From the NCBI GenBank assembly GCA_020696345.1, contig JAEHCK010000012.1, positions 1-64,000 on the forward strand: a stretch of 64,000 nt of DNA, given 5' to 3'. Made by a program: the position numbers and the translations under genes. Positions 53,532 to 63,700 of this stretch are shown here, piece by piece. This DNA is from Thermoplasmata archaeon. Lineage in GTDB: Archaea; Thermoplasmatota; Penumbrarchaeia; JAEHCK01. Every line of letters starts with the position of its first letter. Position 1 is the first letter of the stretch. The notes below the pieces were generated by a model. The model saw only the letters and a list, made by a program, of their open reading frames with translations. It did not search any database and was not told the origin of the DNA.

Positions 53532-53673
53532 ACTGGTGGAGGGGGGACCACTTCAAGTAATTATCGCTTGGGATCGTTTGGAGACCACTTCAATGATTTA
53601 TTGTTTACAATCGTTGGGGGAGGGGTGACCACTTCAATTTTTTATTGAATTAAATCGTTTGGTGAGGGGGGAT
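53532..53673 (+). repeat. Clustered copies of the AATCGTTTGGGG repeat after the reductase gene
   Basis: GGAGGGGGGACCACTTCAA, ATCGTTTGGAGACCACTTCAA, AATCGTTGGGGGAGGGGTGACC and AATCGTTTGGTGAGGGGGG lie at about 53537, 53570, 53611 and 53656. They are the same word as in the 14240 and 53720 elements, here on the plus strand, so the region between two convergent genes is an inverted pair of this family. Confidence 0.6.
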
Positions 53674-53719
53674 AGATGTTTTTCGATTTTAGAGAGAGAA
53701 AGCAAATAATTTTTTTTGT

Positions 53720-53822
53720 TCCACCCTCTCCAAATGTTTTCCAACAATAATTCATAATAATGGTCCCCCTTCCCCAAACGATTCTGTTTATTATATAATC
53801 GTAGTGGTCGGCCGAAGGCCAT
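53720..53822 (-). repeat. About 103-bp dispersed repeat, second copy
   Basis: Matches 14240-14352 with few differences (CTCTCCAAATGTTTT, CAACAATAATTC, TGGTCCCCCTTCCCC, AAACGATT, ATAATCGTAGTGGTC, GCCGAAGGCC). It lies 24 bases after the stop codon of the minus-strand gene at 53846-54775, a position like that of the first copy after secY. Confidence 0.75.
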
Positions 53823-53845
53823 AACTCACACACTCTCCAAACTCT

Positions 53846-54775
53846 TCACTTCCGCCGGTACCTGAAATCATGAACCTTCTTCGCCAGATCATCCAATTCC
53901 TTTTTTGTTTTGGGGAATTTACCTTTCTCGTCCATAAAGTAAAAGACCACCGCAAGTACCGCAAAGATTATCGCAGGGATGACAAAAATATAAAGTCCCC
54001 AGCTCGGTAGAGGTTTAAGAACTCGAATGGATGTATCCGGGATAAGCCCGTCAACATCGAGCACGCCCAGATTCAGCCTGCCTGTGATGTTTGGGTCACC
54101 TTCAGCGTCATCGGGTATATCTTTTTGGGCATTTTCCCATTGGCTATCTAAAAAATACCCGCGCGATCTCAGGTCAAAATATTCGTCATTGAACGAAAAG
54201 TTCAGGTGCATGCGTATGAAATACCGACCCTGCGGTGTATTTGAATAAGATTTAATAGAAAGCTTAACCTGGACGGTTTCATTCTCTATTCTCGGCCAGT
54301 AAAACTCCGCGGTCCATTGGTCGGCAAGATCGCGAAACCCGCCTGAGGTATCACTGGAACCACCCGTAAACTTTGGCGAATGCGAGATCTTTTGCACATC
54401 TTCACTCTCTTCCAAAGTTGAATATCTATAGATATTTACAATAAGTGTCGTATTGGTCATGGTCATGGTCATGGTCGTATTGGTCGTGGAATTATCATCA
54501 TTGGATTCGTGTCCGTTCGTGACAGTGAAATTGTATCTGTTCGTGATCTTAAACCTTAGTTTACCACTACTACCGGGAGTTATTGTAGGAGTGTGAAAGT
54601 CATTAAAGTCGGGTACTTGCCCGGGATTGGCGATATCTTTTCTCAAAGGCGACGAATAATTCCCATCACCAACTATTGTGTTGGTTAATAATACCATGAT
54701 CAGTAAAACGACGAAGAACGGTCGAATAAATAGTAAAGAAAATGATCTTGACATTAATACCATGTTACCTACCAC
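53846..54775 (-). CDS. Secreted membrane-anchored protein, unknown
   Basis: 309 residues. An N-terminal signal helix (about 15-35), a beta-rich extracellular part with many N-x-S/T sites and an MTMTMTNTT run (about 102-110), then one transmembrane helix (about 260-285) and a basic cytoplasmic tail. No catalytic motif. The extracellular part could be an Ig-like fold. I do not recognise the family. Alternative starts are Met5 and Met8. Confidence 0.68.
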   Translation of the reverse strand: MVGNMVLMSRSFSLLFIRPFFVVLLIMVLLTNTIVGDGNYSSPLRKDIANPGQVPDFNDFHTPTITPGSSGKLRFKITNRYNFTVTNGHESNDDNSTTNTTMTMTMTNTTLIVNIYRYSTLEESEDVQKISHSPKFTGGSSDTSGGFRDLADQWTAEFYWPRIENETVQVKLSIKSYSNTPQGRYFIRMHLNFSFNDEYFDLRSRGYFLDSQWENAQKDIPDDAEGDPNITGRLNLGVLDVDGLIPDTSIRVLKPLPSWGLYIFVIPAIIFAVLAVVFYFMDEKGKFPKTKKELDDLAKKVHDFRYRRK

Positions 54776-54942
54776 AATATCAGTTTGGGTTTTGTTATAC
54801 CATATTAACGCATTTGCTTTAATATTTTTGCCGTATAGCGTGAACGTTTCCGTTATATTACAACAAACTTAACATCGATCTAATAATCACATATAAGTAT
54901 AACTAAGGTCATTATTATACAACCCGATCAAGCAAATATTCG

Positions 54943-55761
54943 GTGCCCATTATGTATCTAGAATTATACCTCCAGGAAGATAGCGGATTTGGAGATATCA
55001 CCTCCGATACCCTCTTCACCGACGAAAAGGTCAAAGCAGTAATTACTTCCAATAGCGATTGTTTGGTTGCAGGTGTGGAAGAGGTTGAGAAATTATTCAA
55101 ATTATTTGACCTGGAAGTCAAAACCAAGGTTTTAGATGGTGCCAGAGTTACAAAGGGTACGGAAATACTGTCCGTTGCCGGTGAGGCGCGCTCGGTTCTC
55201 AAATGTGAACGATTGGCACTGAACATTCTCATGCGCATGAGCGGGATCGCCACGGCCACGAACGACCTGGTTCGCCGGTGCAGGAAGATCGAGCCCGATA
55301 TCAAGATCGCCGCCACGCGGAAGACCACACCGGGATTCAGGTATTTTGAGAAACACGCCGTTGTGATAGGCGGCGGTGAGGCGCACAGGCTCTCCCTTTC
55401 CGACGCAATTATGATCAAAGACAATCACCTGAAGATCATAGGCTCGATAGAAAAGGCAATGGCAAAGTTCAATTCTGAAAAGAGTACTACAAAGGTCGAG
55501 ATCGAGGTCACCACAAAAGAACAGGCACTTGAGGCGGCCCGGGTCGGTGCGGACATCATTATGTTGGATAACATGACCCCTGGGCAGGTGAAAGAGATCG
55601 GCGCCGAGGTCAAGAGGCTGCGGCCCCAGACGATCCTGGAGATCTCGGGCGGCATCACACCCGATAATATCGAGGCCTATGTGCCGTATGCAGATATGAT
55701 CTCGCTGGGCTGGTTGACGCATTCAACACCGGCGAAAGACTTTTCAATGGAGGTGGTTTGA
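54943..55761 (+). CDS. nadC: Nicotinate-nucleotide pyrophosphorylase (carboxylating)
   Basis: About 269-272 residues. QEDSGFGDITSD, LNILMRMSGIAT, RKTTPGFRYFEKHAVVIGGGEAHRLSLSDAIMIKDNH (in parts) and LEISGGI match quinolinate phosphoribosyltransferase. It turns quinolinate and PRPP into nicotinate mononucleotide for NAD. GTG 54943 or ATG 54952 starts it. nadA and nadB are not adjacent. Confidence 0.95.
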   Translation: MPIMYLELYLQEDSGFGDITSDTLFTDEKVKAVITSNSDCLVAGVEEVEKLFKLFDLEVKTKVLDGARVTKGTEILSVAGEARSVLKCERLALNILMRMSGIATATNDLVRRCRKIEPDIKIAATRKTTPGFRYFEKHAVVIGGGEAHRLSLSDAIMIKDNHLKIIGSIEKAMAKFNSEKSTTKVEIEVTTKEQALEAARVGADIIMLDNMTPGQVKEIGAEVKRLRPQTILEISGGITPDNIEAYVPYADMISLGWLTHSTPAKDFSMEVV

Positions 55762-56195
55762 TGAAAGATGCAAAGGTTAGCAGTAAAAAGCCAGTTACGG
55801 AAAAACCGATAACAAAGATCAAGATCGATGAAGATGGTAAGTGCGATGGTTGCAAACGACGATCATCAGAGCCCGTCAAGGTGGATGGTCCACTTACACC
55901 ATACCGTGAGATCACACTATCGGATGGGCACGGATTTTACATCAAAACCACCTGCAGCTTGACCAAGGATGAGCGTGTACTGGTTCAGCAATATCGCGAG
56001 TATAACGAGCCGGACGGTATAAAGTTCCAATGTACGGACCCTATTTATTTTGAGAACAAAGCCGAATTTCTTGAATGGCTAATTGAATTGTTAAAGAACA
56101 ATTTTGAGAAGATACCGTTTATTACGATCGCTCCAATAAAGGATGAAGATATTAAAAAACACGAGCGCGAAACAACAGATGCGATGTATTTATAA
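55761..56195 (+). CDS. Hypothetical protein, 144 residues
   Basis: ATG 55761 overlaps the nadC stop (TGATG) and has GGAGGTGG at 55749-55756, so it is co-translated with nadC. The product has one cysteine pair CDGC near residue 30 and a central stretch LTPYREITLSDGHGFYIKTTC. Its C-terminal half is helix-rich. I do not recognise the family. It ends about 160 bases from the convergent zinc microprotein gene. Confidence 0.75.
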   Translation: MKDAKVSSKKPVTEKPITKIKIDEDGKCDGCKRRSSEPVKVDGPLTPYREITLSDGHGFYIKTTCSLTKDERVLVQQYREYNEPDGIKFQCTDPIYFENKAEFLEWLIELLKNNFEKIPFITIAPIKDEDIKKHERETTDAMYL

Positions 56196-56212
56196 AATCA
56201 TAAAGGATTTTT

Positions 56213-56340
56213 AGATGTGGACGCTCCTTTGCGTTAATGAATTAAATCGCTTGTGAGATTAGGGTTATATTGATATTTTATCAACCCCCATCCCTCAGAA
56301 ATATTCAATAATAATTTATTCCACATCCCACATCCCTCAA
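56213..56340. repeat. Dispersed intergenic words shared with 39709-39861
   Basis: GATGTGGACGCT, GAGATTAGGGTT and CCCACATCCC occur in the same order as near 39718-39853. AAATCGCTTGTGAGATTAG is a degenerate form of the AATCGTTTGGGG family. Confidence 0.5.
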
Positions 56341-56355
56341 AAAATCAAAAATGAA

Positions 56356-56472
56356 TCATTCTCTACATCGCGGGCATAACTGGACCCACTTGCGGCATTT
56401 GCAGGAGCGTTCGGATTTGCCGCAGTTCTTACACACCGCTAGACCAATATATCCACAGTTATTGCATTTCAT
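56356..56472 (-). CDS. 38-residue zinc-finger microprotein
   Basis: An open frame from ATG 56472 to TGA 56356-56358. The product begins MKCNNCGYIGLAVCKNCG and continues with CKC and CPRC, ending RE. Eight cysteines in four C-x1-2-C pairs can bind two zinc ions, and the rest is Lys/Arg-rich. This density of cysteine pairs is very unlikely in random sequence. It is convergent with the nadC-linked gene. Function unknown; nucleic-acid or protein binding are the usual roles of such ribbons. Confidence 0.7.
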   Translation of the reverse strand: MKCNNCGYIGLAVCKNCGKSERSCKCRKWVQLCPRCRE

Positions 56473-56713
56473 TGGTTCGGGAAATATATTTCCGGTATTT
56501 AATACTAAGGACACTTCGTTATATTAGCGTTGTTAATCATGGGTCAGGGGTCACAATTTAGGTGTGAGGGGGATAAGGAATTCAGGGATCGGAATTTTCG
56601 ATTATATTTTTTTGACTCCCGACTCTTGACTACTCACTACAATTTCTAAGCATAAAATATTTAGCTAAATCATCACTTCAGTACTCATAATCTAATCTAA
56701 CCCCGGTGATATA

Positions 56714-57862
56714 TTGGACCAATCTGGCAAGTCGAAAGAGCAGGTCATGGCCCACTTGAAGCGCGCATTCAGCAGCGACCACCATTTCAGGGACGGTCGA
56801 ATTCTATCGTCCATGTGCACTGCGCCGCATGAGCTGGCCATAAAAGCCCACATGATGTTCATTGAGGCCAACCTGGGCAACCCTGACCTGTACCCGGGCA
56901 CCAAACGGCTCGAAGGCGAGATCGTCAGAGTCCTGGGCGAACTGTTCCATGGTAAGAATTTAAACGGTTACATGACAAGCGGCGGCACCGAGGCCAATAT
57001 AACCGCATTATGGATCGCCAGAAAGCTCTCGGGTAAGAGGCGGGTATTATTCCCAATATCTGCACACTTCTCAATAACCAAGGCAGTTAACCTGTTGAAC
57101 ATGGAACCCGTGGAGATCGAGCTTGACGAGTCATTCAGAATGTCGGTTGACGATGTGGAAGATAATATCTCGGATAATTCCGCGGCGGTAATTTGCATGG
57201 CGGGTACCACCGAGCTTGGTGTGGTGGACCCGATCGAACAATTATCGCAAATTTGCCATGGCAACACCTTCTTACATGTGGATGCCGCGTTCGGCGGGTT
57301 TGTATTACCATTCTTGAAAGAGCTTGGATATGATGTTCCAAAATTCGATTTCCAGCTTTCCGGTGTGTGTTCGTTAAATACCGACCCGCACAAGATGGGG
57401 CTATCCACAATACCCTCGGGCGCGCTGCTGTACCGCGATGTAAGATTCCTGGAACATATTACCGTGGATGCGCCGTATTTGATAAGTAATAAACATTCAA
57501 CACTGACGGGGACCAAGAACAGTGCCGCCGTGGCGGCTACCTATGCCGTGCTGATGCATTTGGGCCGTGAAGGGTTCAAAAAGGTGGTCAAGCAGTGTAT
57601 GGATAATACCAATTATTTGGCATCTCGGGTGCAGGAGCTCGGTTTTGAGCTGGCAATCAAACCGGTCACAAATGTAGTGGCTATCAAACTCGCAAATCCC
57701 GAGAACGTGCAAAAAGAGCTCGTGAAACAGAACTGGTTCGTTTCCAAAGGACGGTTCCCGAAATGTTTGCGAATAGTGCTCATGCCGCATGTGACACGAT
57801 CGGCGCTCGAGGAGTTCGTGCCCGTGCTTGAGTCGACCTGCCGTAGCATGGGGGAGCTGTGA
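56714..57862 (+). CDS. mfnA: MfnA-type L-tyrosine/L-aspartate decarboxylase
   Basis: 382 residues, PLP-dependent group II decarboxylase. NGYMTSGGTEANITALWIAR, HVDAAFGGFVLPF and TDPHKMGLSTIPSG (Lys about 228 binds PLP) are the archaeal MfnA motifs. In methanogens it makes tyramine for methanofuran; in many other archaea it makes beta-alanine from aspartate for coenzyme A. No methanogenesis genes are seen, so CoA supply is favoured. The start is TTG 56714. Its end overlaps dph2. Confidence 0.92.
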   Translation: MDQSGKSKEQVMAHLKRAFSSDHHFRDGRILSSMCTAPHELAIKAHMMFIEANLGNPDLYPGTKRLEGEIVRVLGELFHGKNLNGYMTSGGTEANITALWIARKLSGKRRVLFPISAHFSITKAVNLLNMEPVEIELDESFRMSVDDVEDNISDNSAAVICMAGTTELGVVDPIEQLSQICHGNTFLHVDAAFGGFVLPFLKELGYDVPKFDFQLSGVCSLNTDPHKMGLSTIPSGALLYRDVRFLEHITVDAPYLISNKHSTLTGTKNSAAVAATYAVLMHLGREGFKKVVKQCMDNTNYLASRVQELGFELAIKPVTNVVAIKLANPENVQKELVKQNWFVSKGRFPKCLRIVLMPHVTRSALEEFVPVLESTCRSMGEL

Positions 57863-58911
57863 TCGTGATGTGTGTTGATGAAAACATATTCCAGGGATAT
57901 AACTTTGATCTACCCGAGCTTCTCGGTTGGCTCAGGAAAAATAAGGTCAAGTGTTTAGCTGTTCAGTTACCGGAAGGACTGAAGCGCCAGGCATTGGATC
58001 TAATTCAAACCATCGAGAAAGAATTGGGCATCCATGCAATTCTGGTTGCAGACCCCTGCTTTGGCGCGTGTGATCTTGTCCATGCCAAGCTCGAAATCCT
58101 GGATGTCGATGGGATCGTACATTTTGGCCATTCGGAGATACCCAACTGCCCTCAGGGGCAGATACCCATTAAATATATCGAGCTTAGAGCAGATGTTGAG
58201 TTGGGGAAATTGCTGCAAAAGAAACAGAACTTGGATGCTTTATTGGCCCATTATCAACCACCCGCAGCGCTTGGAATTATATCCAGCATACAATTCACAT
58301 CACATCTGAACACTGTTAGAGATGTGCTGGAAAATGAAGGGTACGGTGTGGAAATTGGCAATGGCGATTCCCGTGTCAAGTACCCGGGCCAGGTCTTGGG
58401 CTGCAATTTCTCGGCTGCGAGAAATATCCAGGACAAGGTAGATGTGTTCGTGTACATCGGTGATGGTACATTCCATCCACTGGGCGTTAGTCTTGCAACC
58501 AATAAAAAAGTACTGGTCTTCGACCCGTTCAGGGAAGTGTTCGAAGATATCGGCCCATTGAGAGATCGGATCTTGCGGCAGCGAAGCGGGGTAATTGCAA
58601 AGGCCAAGGATTGTAAGGATTTCGGTATTCTGATCTCCACAAAACCAGGCCAGAACAGGAAGGAGTACGCGCTCGAGCTGAAACAAAAAATTATAGAACA
58701 TGGCCATCGCGCACTGCTCATTACCGTAGATAATATTACACCCGATAAGATCGAATATCTACCATTCGATGGGTTCGTCAACACCGCATGCCCAAGGCTG
58801 ACCATCGACGATCTCGGCCAATACAAAAAGGTGGTTCTAACCCCGGTGGAGCTAATGACCGTGCTTGGCGAACGTGATTGGGATGGATATAAATTTGATG
58901 AGATATTGTAG
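57859..58911 (+). CDS. dph2: Diphthamide synthase subunit Dph2
   Basis: 350 residues (GTG 57859; an internal ATG follows three codons on). Three cysteines for the noncanonical [4Fe-4S] cluster are seen in GACDLVHA, LGCNFSAA and TACPRL. It transfers the aminocarboxypropyl group of SAM to the conserved His of elongation factor 2. The start overlaps the mfnA stop, so the two may be co-translated. Confidence 0.93.
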   Translation: MIVMCVDENIFQGYNFDLPELLGWLRKNKVKCLAVQLPEGLKRQALDLIQTIEKELGIHAILVADPCFGACDLVHAKLEILDVDGIVHFGHSEIPNCPQGQIPIKYIELRADVELGKLLQKKQNLDALLAHYQPPAALGIISSIQFTSHLNTVRDVLENEGYGVEIGNGDSRVKYPGQVLGCNFSAARNIQDKVDVFVYIGDGTFHPLGVSLATNKKVLVFDPFREVFEDIGPLRDRILRQRSGVIAKAKDCKDFGILISTKPGQNRKEYALELKQKIIEHGHRALLITVDNITPDKIEYLPFDGFVNTACPRLTIDDLGQYKKVVLTPVELMTVLGERDWDGYKFDEIL

Positions 58912-58963
58912 AGTGTTAGTGATCAATTGTCAGTTTGTAGTTGTTAGTTTAGTGTGTTATTGA

Positions 58964-59602
58964 ATGGAACGGTTATTTAATATGAAAAAACAATATTTGG
59001 AGATCGTTTTACAAAAGCTGCCGCCGCACCCGGCGCCAATGGTGAAGCTTGAACAATATTTTACACCTGCAAATATTGCCGCCGATATACTTTTTAGTGC
59101 ATATATTGAAGAAGATATTTCCGATAAGGTCATCCTGGACCTTGGCTGCGGTACCGGGATATTTGCAATCGGTGCAAAACTGCTTGGTGCGCGTGAGGTG
59201 CTTGCCGTGGATATCGATAGCACCGGATTGGTAATAGGTGAGGGGTATGCAAAGGCGCTGTCGCTGGATATTAACTTCCTGGAGGGGGACATTAATGAGC
59301 TGGAGATCGGAAATTTCACTGAAAACTCAATAGATACCGTATTCCAGAACCCGCCGTTCGGTGCGCAGAGATCGGACAAAGGCGCGGATAGGATCTTCTT
59401 AAAACAAGCGATATCAGTAGGAAAAACCATCTACTCACTGCATTTAACCAAGACCGAGGAGTTCGTGGAGTTGTTGATAGACAAACTGGGCGGTTCTGTG
59501 CTCTGGAAAAAAACGTATCTGTTTCCCATTGGTCATGCGTTCTCTTTTCATACAAAAAAAATAGTAAACTATAATGTGACCTTATTCAAGATCAAAGCTT
59601 GA
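58964..59602 (+). CDS. METTL5-like N6-adenine RNA methyltransferase
   Basis: About 206-212 residues; ATG 58982 (MKKQYLEIVLQKL) is the likely start. VILDLGCGTGIFAIGA is motif I, AVDIDSTGL is motif II and FQNPPFGAQ is the NPPF catalytic motif for N6-adenine. This is the archaeal METTL5/COG2263 type, which I believe acts on small-subunit rRNA. It overlaps the 3' end of psmA by 11 bases, tail to tail. Confidence 0.88.
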   Translation: MERLFNMKKQYLEIVLQKLPPHPAPMVKLEQYFTPANIAADILFSAYIEEDISDKVILDLGCGTGIFAIGAKLLGAREVLAVDIDSTGLVIGEGYAKALSLDINFLEGDINELEIGNFTENSIDTVFQNPPFGAQRSDKGADRIFLKQAISVGKTIYSLHLTKTEEFVELLIDKLGGSVLWKKTYLFPIGHAFSFHTKKIVNYNVTLFKIKA

Positions 59603-60308
59603 ATTTTTTTCTGATATCGTTAATTTCTTCATCAGGGATATTCTTGAACATATCTTTTTTGGTAATTGTTACGATATCTATATTGATCTCATTTATGTTC
59701 CTATTAAGTACCTTTGAAATTGCTTTTAATGCCAGATTGATGGCGCCCCGAAAGGTCATGTTATCTTTATACTTTTTCTCAAATATCTCTTCGATCCCGG
59801 CTTTACCCTCACCTATTACGCATGCACGATATTTTTTATATGAACCGCTCGGGTCGGTCTCGTATAGATTGATGCCGTCCGTATCAATGCCGCCCACCAG
59901 AAATGATACGCCGAACGGCCGGATACCGGCATGCTGGGTATATGTTCGCATGATTTCGCTTATACGTTCCACAAGCTCGGATATGGGTAGATCCTCGTTA
60001 TACTGGTTCATGTAACCCATGCGCTCCTCGCGCGCATAGTCCACCAGTATTCGAGAATCTGCGATCAATCCCGATGTGGAACACGCGATATTATCGCCAA
60101 GCTTGAATATCTTCTCGTATGATTCGATTTCGACCAGTGGCGATGGTATACGTTTTTCAACCATCAACAGTACACCGTCTTTATAGACCATACCTATCGA
60201 TATACTGCCCTTCAATACGGCCTCGCGGGCATATTCCACCTGGTACATTCGACCGTCCGGTGAAAATATGGTGGCGGATTGATCGTAGGATTCGCGTTCT
60301 TCATTCAT
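59592..60308 (-). CDS. psmA: Proteasome subunit alpha
   Basis: 238 residues. FSPDGRMYQVEYAREAVLKGS is the N-terminal gate/H0 motif of alpha subunits, and GIRPFGVSFLVGGID and DPSGSYKKYRACVIGEG are also conserved. Seven copies form the outer ring of the 20S proteasome. The beta subunit gene is not in this window. A TATA-like AATATTATA precedes the ATG by about 20-28 bases. Confidence 0.96.
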   Translation of the reverse strand: MNEERESYDQSATIFSPDGRMYQVEYAREAVLKGSISIGMVYKDGVLLMVEKRIPSPLVEIESYEKIFKLGDNIACSTSGLIADSRILVDYAREERMGYMNQYNEDLPISELVERISEIMRTYTQHAGIRPFGVSFLVGGIDTDGINLYETDPSGSYKKYRACVIGEGKAGIEEIFEKKYKDNMTFRGAINLALKAISKVLNRNINEINIDIVTITKKDMFKNIPDEEINDIRKKFKL

Positions 60309-60393
60309 TTTATCTCGTAGGGTATAATATTTTCTTGTACTTAATACTACTTCGTGGAAGAAATGTGCTTGATTATTGCTTAGGGAGGTTTGA

Positions 60394-60415
60394 AGTTTAG
60401 AGTGAACTCTAAACT
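60394..60415. promoter_or_regulatory. Perfect 10-bp inverted repeat
   Basis: AGTTTAGAGT and ACTCTAAACT are exact complements with a 2-base centre. It lies about 90 bases upstream of the psmA start and might bind a regulator. Confidence 0.4.
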
Positions 60416-60569
60416 TAGGGATGTGGGATTTGGAATGTGGGATGTGGGTTGCAGTAATTATGCAAACCCTCTCACCTCAAACGATTGATTTTAGAAAAAG
60501 ATCGTAGTGTACTCTTACCTCACACCTAATTCATTATCCACCATTCACAATTTTCCATTTATAATCCAT

Positions 60570-60596
60570 AATTCATTAAATTTTTCAACTAACAAA
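60570..60596. repeat. 27-bp sequence repeated exactly at 32755-32781
   Basis: Second copy of the exact 27-bp intergenic repeat, ending about 105 bases before the surface-protein start. Confidence 0.85.
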
Positions 60597-60701
60597 GTAG
60601 TGTTATGACATATATTTAACACAAATCTTCGATAATATAATGTATTTGAAAGTGTTTTCAAACGTTTAAAGGTCAAAGAGATCTACAAGTTGGGTATAAC
60701 T

Positions 60702-63700
60702 ATGAAACATACCACTACCGTTATATTGATCGTTTTTCTAATGCTGAGCGGCCTGGCAAACATGGTCGGACCTGTTGATAATGCAGTAAAAGAGCAAAAT
60801 TATGATGTTGTGGCCGAGAAAAGTGCATCTTCAGTTACTCGGCCAATGCCAAACTCACCCACTACAACAACCACAAATCGCGGTGTTTTGCCAACCGGAG
60901 CCCATGCACCCATCAGAATTAATAATAATACACATTTTCACACGGTTGCAGGTATTGAGGGTTGGTTGGGTATTGGAACATTAATTAGCCCGTATATCAT
61001 CGAAGACCTGATCATCAATGCCCAGGGTCAAGGAAATGCCATATACATCGGAAACGTCTCCACAGTATATTTTATCATAAGAAACTGCACACTGTTCAAC
61101 GCTTCGGGATCAACTCTGCCATGGGGTTATGGCGCCGGGATCACTCTTGCAAATGTGCCCACGTTTCCAGGACCAATCGGGGTAGTGCAGGCTAATAACT
61201 GCTCCAACAATAAGATAGGTATCTGTTTTTATGGAACTAACTACTGCGTTATTGATAACAACAACTGTTCAAACAATTCGCAAATGGGCATTTATGTGGA
61301 CAATAGTGATGATAATATAATAAAAAATAATATCTGCGTGGCGAATAATCAATCGGGTATTTTTTTAACATCCGGAAGATACAATAAATTTGAAAATAAC
61401 ACCTGTAACTCAAATACAAAAAACGGCATTTCACTCTACGTTTCTGCCATTAACAATAAGATCAATAATAACACTTGCAAATCAAACGATGTTGATGGTA
61501 TTAATCTGGAATCCACATGCAAAGATAATTATCTGTTCAATAATACTTGTACATTAAACGTCGGTGACGGTATTTCTTTACTGGATCTCAGTGATGATAA
61601 TCTTCTTGACCATAATAATTGCTCGAATAATTTTAATGGCATTTTTATTCAGTCAACCAACAATATGATTAAAAATAGCACCTGTACAAGTAATGAATTT
61701 GGCATTTCAATATTTACATCAGTGAACAAAATTTATGATAATACCTGTAAAAATAATAGCGAATCTGGAATTTATCTATACTTTTCAAATTCAAACATTT
61801 TGAAAAATAACCAGTGCACTTCTCTTAATAATAAAGGTATTTTATTCTATGATTCTGACGGTAATTCTGTATTTGGCAATAACTTTTCATTTAGCAGCGC
61901 CCATGGACTTTACCTGGAAAAAAACTCTGATGGTAATTATTTTTCGGAAAACCAAATTTCCCATAATTCAGCTAATGGTATCTTTATTGATACCAATTGT
62001 ATCAATAACCGCATTATATACAACAATTTCATCGACAACACGAACCAAGCAGATGATGCTTTCCCTACCAGCACTAACTGGGATAATGGAAAAGGCGAGG
62101 GAAATTACTGGTCGGATTATACCGGTTTGGACAACGGCGCCGATGACCGAACGGCCGGTGACGGCATCGGTGATACGAACATACCACATCCGGGTTCGGG
62201 GTATGATAATTACCCATTCATGAACCGGTCCGGTTGGTTAACACTTAACCCGCCAACCTTGAACGATCCTGGAGTGCTCGATACAGACGGATATTTTATA
62301 GTTAACTGGTCTAAGATCAAGAGGTCAACAAAATATCAATTACAGGAGGATGAGTCCAATCTGTTCTCTTTTCCCACTGACGTCTTTAACACCAGTGCTA
62401 CGGGCATTCATATCCCACGAAAAGGTAATGGAACATATTATTATCGCCTGAAAATGTTCAATCCTTATACAGAGAGCGGATGGTCCAATGTTGTGGATAT
62501 AGTCGTGGACTGGTCGCCGTCGGCGCCCACCGGGCTGGAGATCACTGCCAACACCGGCCGCACCATCGGGCTGTCTTGGAACCCAAATCCTGAACCCGAC
62601 ATAGATGGGTACCATATCTTGATGAACGACACCGGTGCGGGTCTGTATGGTCCATATCATAAGGTTGCTACTGTACCGCACACCACGACGAGTTACACTG
62701 TCACAGACCTGATGGAGGAGGTAAGATATTATTTTGTGATAACGGCCTATGATAATTTACTAACCAATTCGACACAATCAGATTTTGTATCTGATACCAC
62801 CCCGGATGTAACCGCACCAGCAGCGCCGAAAAACCTGTCCGCAACGGCACTACCGAGTGGTGGGATCGAACTTACCTGGGATGGAAACACCGAACCCGAT
62901 CTTGAGGGGTACTACATTTATTTGAGCGACCCAAATGTGGATGCCCCGGGCGAGTTCCATTATTGGGGTAGTGGCTCATCCGATATGGCCTATCATACTT
63001 TCGACAACCTTAGAGGAGACGCCACATATCATTTCAAGCTTATTGCACATGACGAGGTGCCAAATAACTCATCGGACTCGGAGATCGCTTCCGCAACCAC
63101 ATTTGATGATACACCTCCATGGAACCCAACCAATCTAACGATCACCGATATAACCAACAACAGCATGAAACTGTCCTGGACGGCAAGTGTAAGTCCTGAT
63201 GTAGTTGCCTATAATGTCACAAGAGGTTACTTTGACTATTATTCTGCGAGTTTTTACCCTGTTAATTCCGAACCCGTCACCGATACATGGTACATAGATA
63301 CCGGTCTTGAGGAGGGTACTGATTATTATTACAATGTCCGCTCCATCGACGATGCCGGGTGGGAGTCTGAATATGTGGTGTTTGCACATGCCAAAACCAT
63401 ACTGAGCCCCAAAAAACCGCAGATCCTCCAGCACCCCTTCGATTTCAAGATCATTGAGGATACGAATGATGATAGAACGATCAATCTTTTTAATTGGTTC
63501 ACAGATGCCAATGACGACCCGCTGAAGCTTCGGTGCACTGGCCAGAAGCACATACATGTTACCATAACCAAAGACACCGGTTATGTCCTGTTTGTTCCTG
63601 ACTCGGACTGGAATGGTAATGAAACACTGACCTTCTACGCGTCGGACGGCAAGCACGAGATATCCGATAATGTCACAATAACCGTAACACCGGTTAACGA

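Larger units (their letters stand above)
60309..60701. other. Intergenic region with inverted repeat and dispersed repeats
   Basis: AGTTTAGAGT-GA-ACTCTAAACT (60394-60415) is a perfect 10-bp inverted repeat. GGGATGTGGG words (60418-60455), an AAACGATT...GATCGTAGTG copy (60477-60513) and the 27-bp exact repeat (60570-60596) follow. A TATA-like ACATATATTTAA lies near 60608-60620. No gene. Confidence 0.55.
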
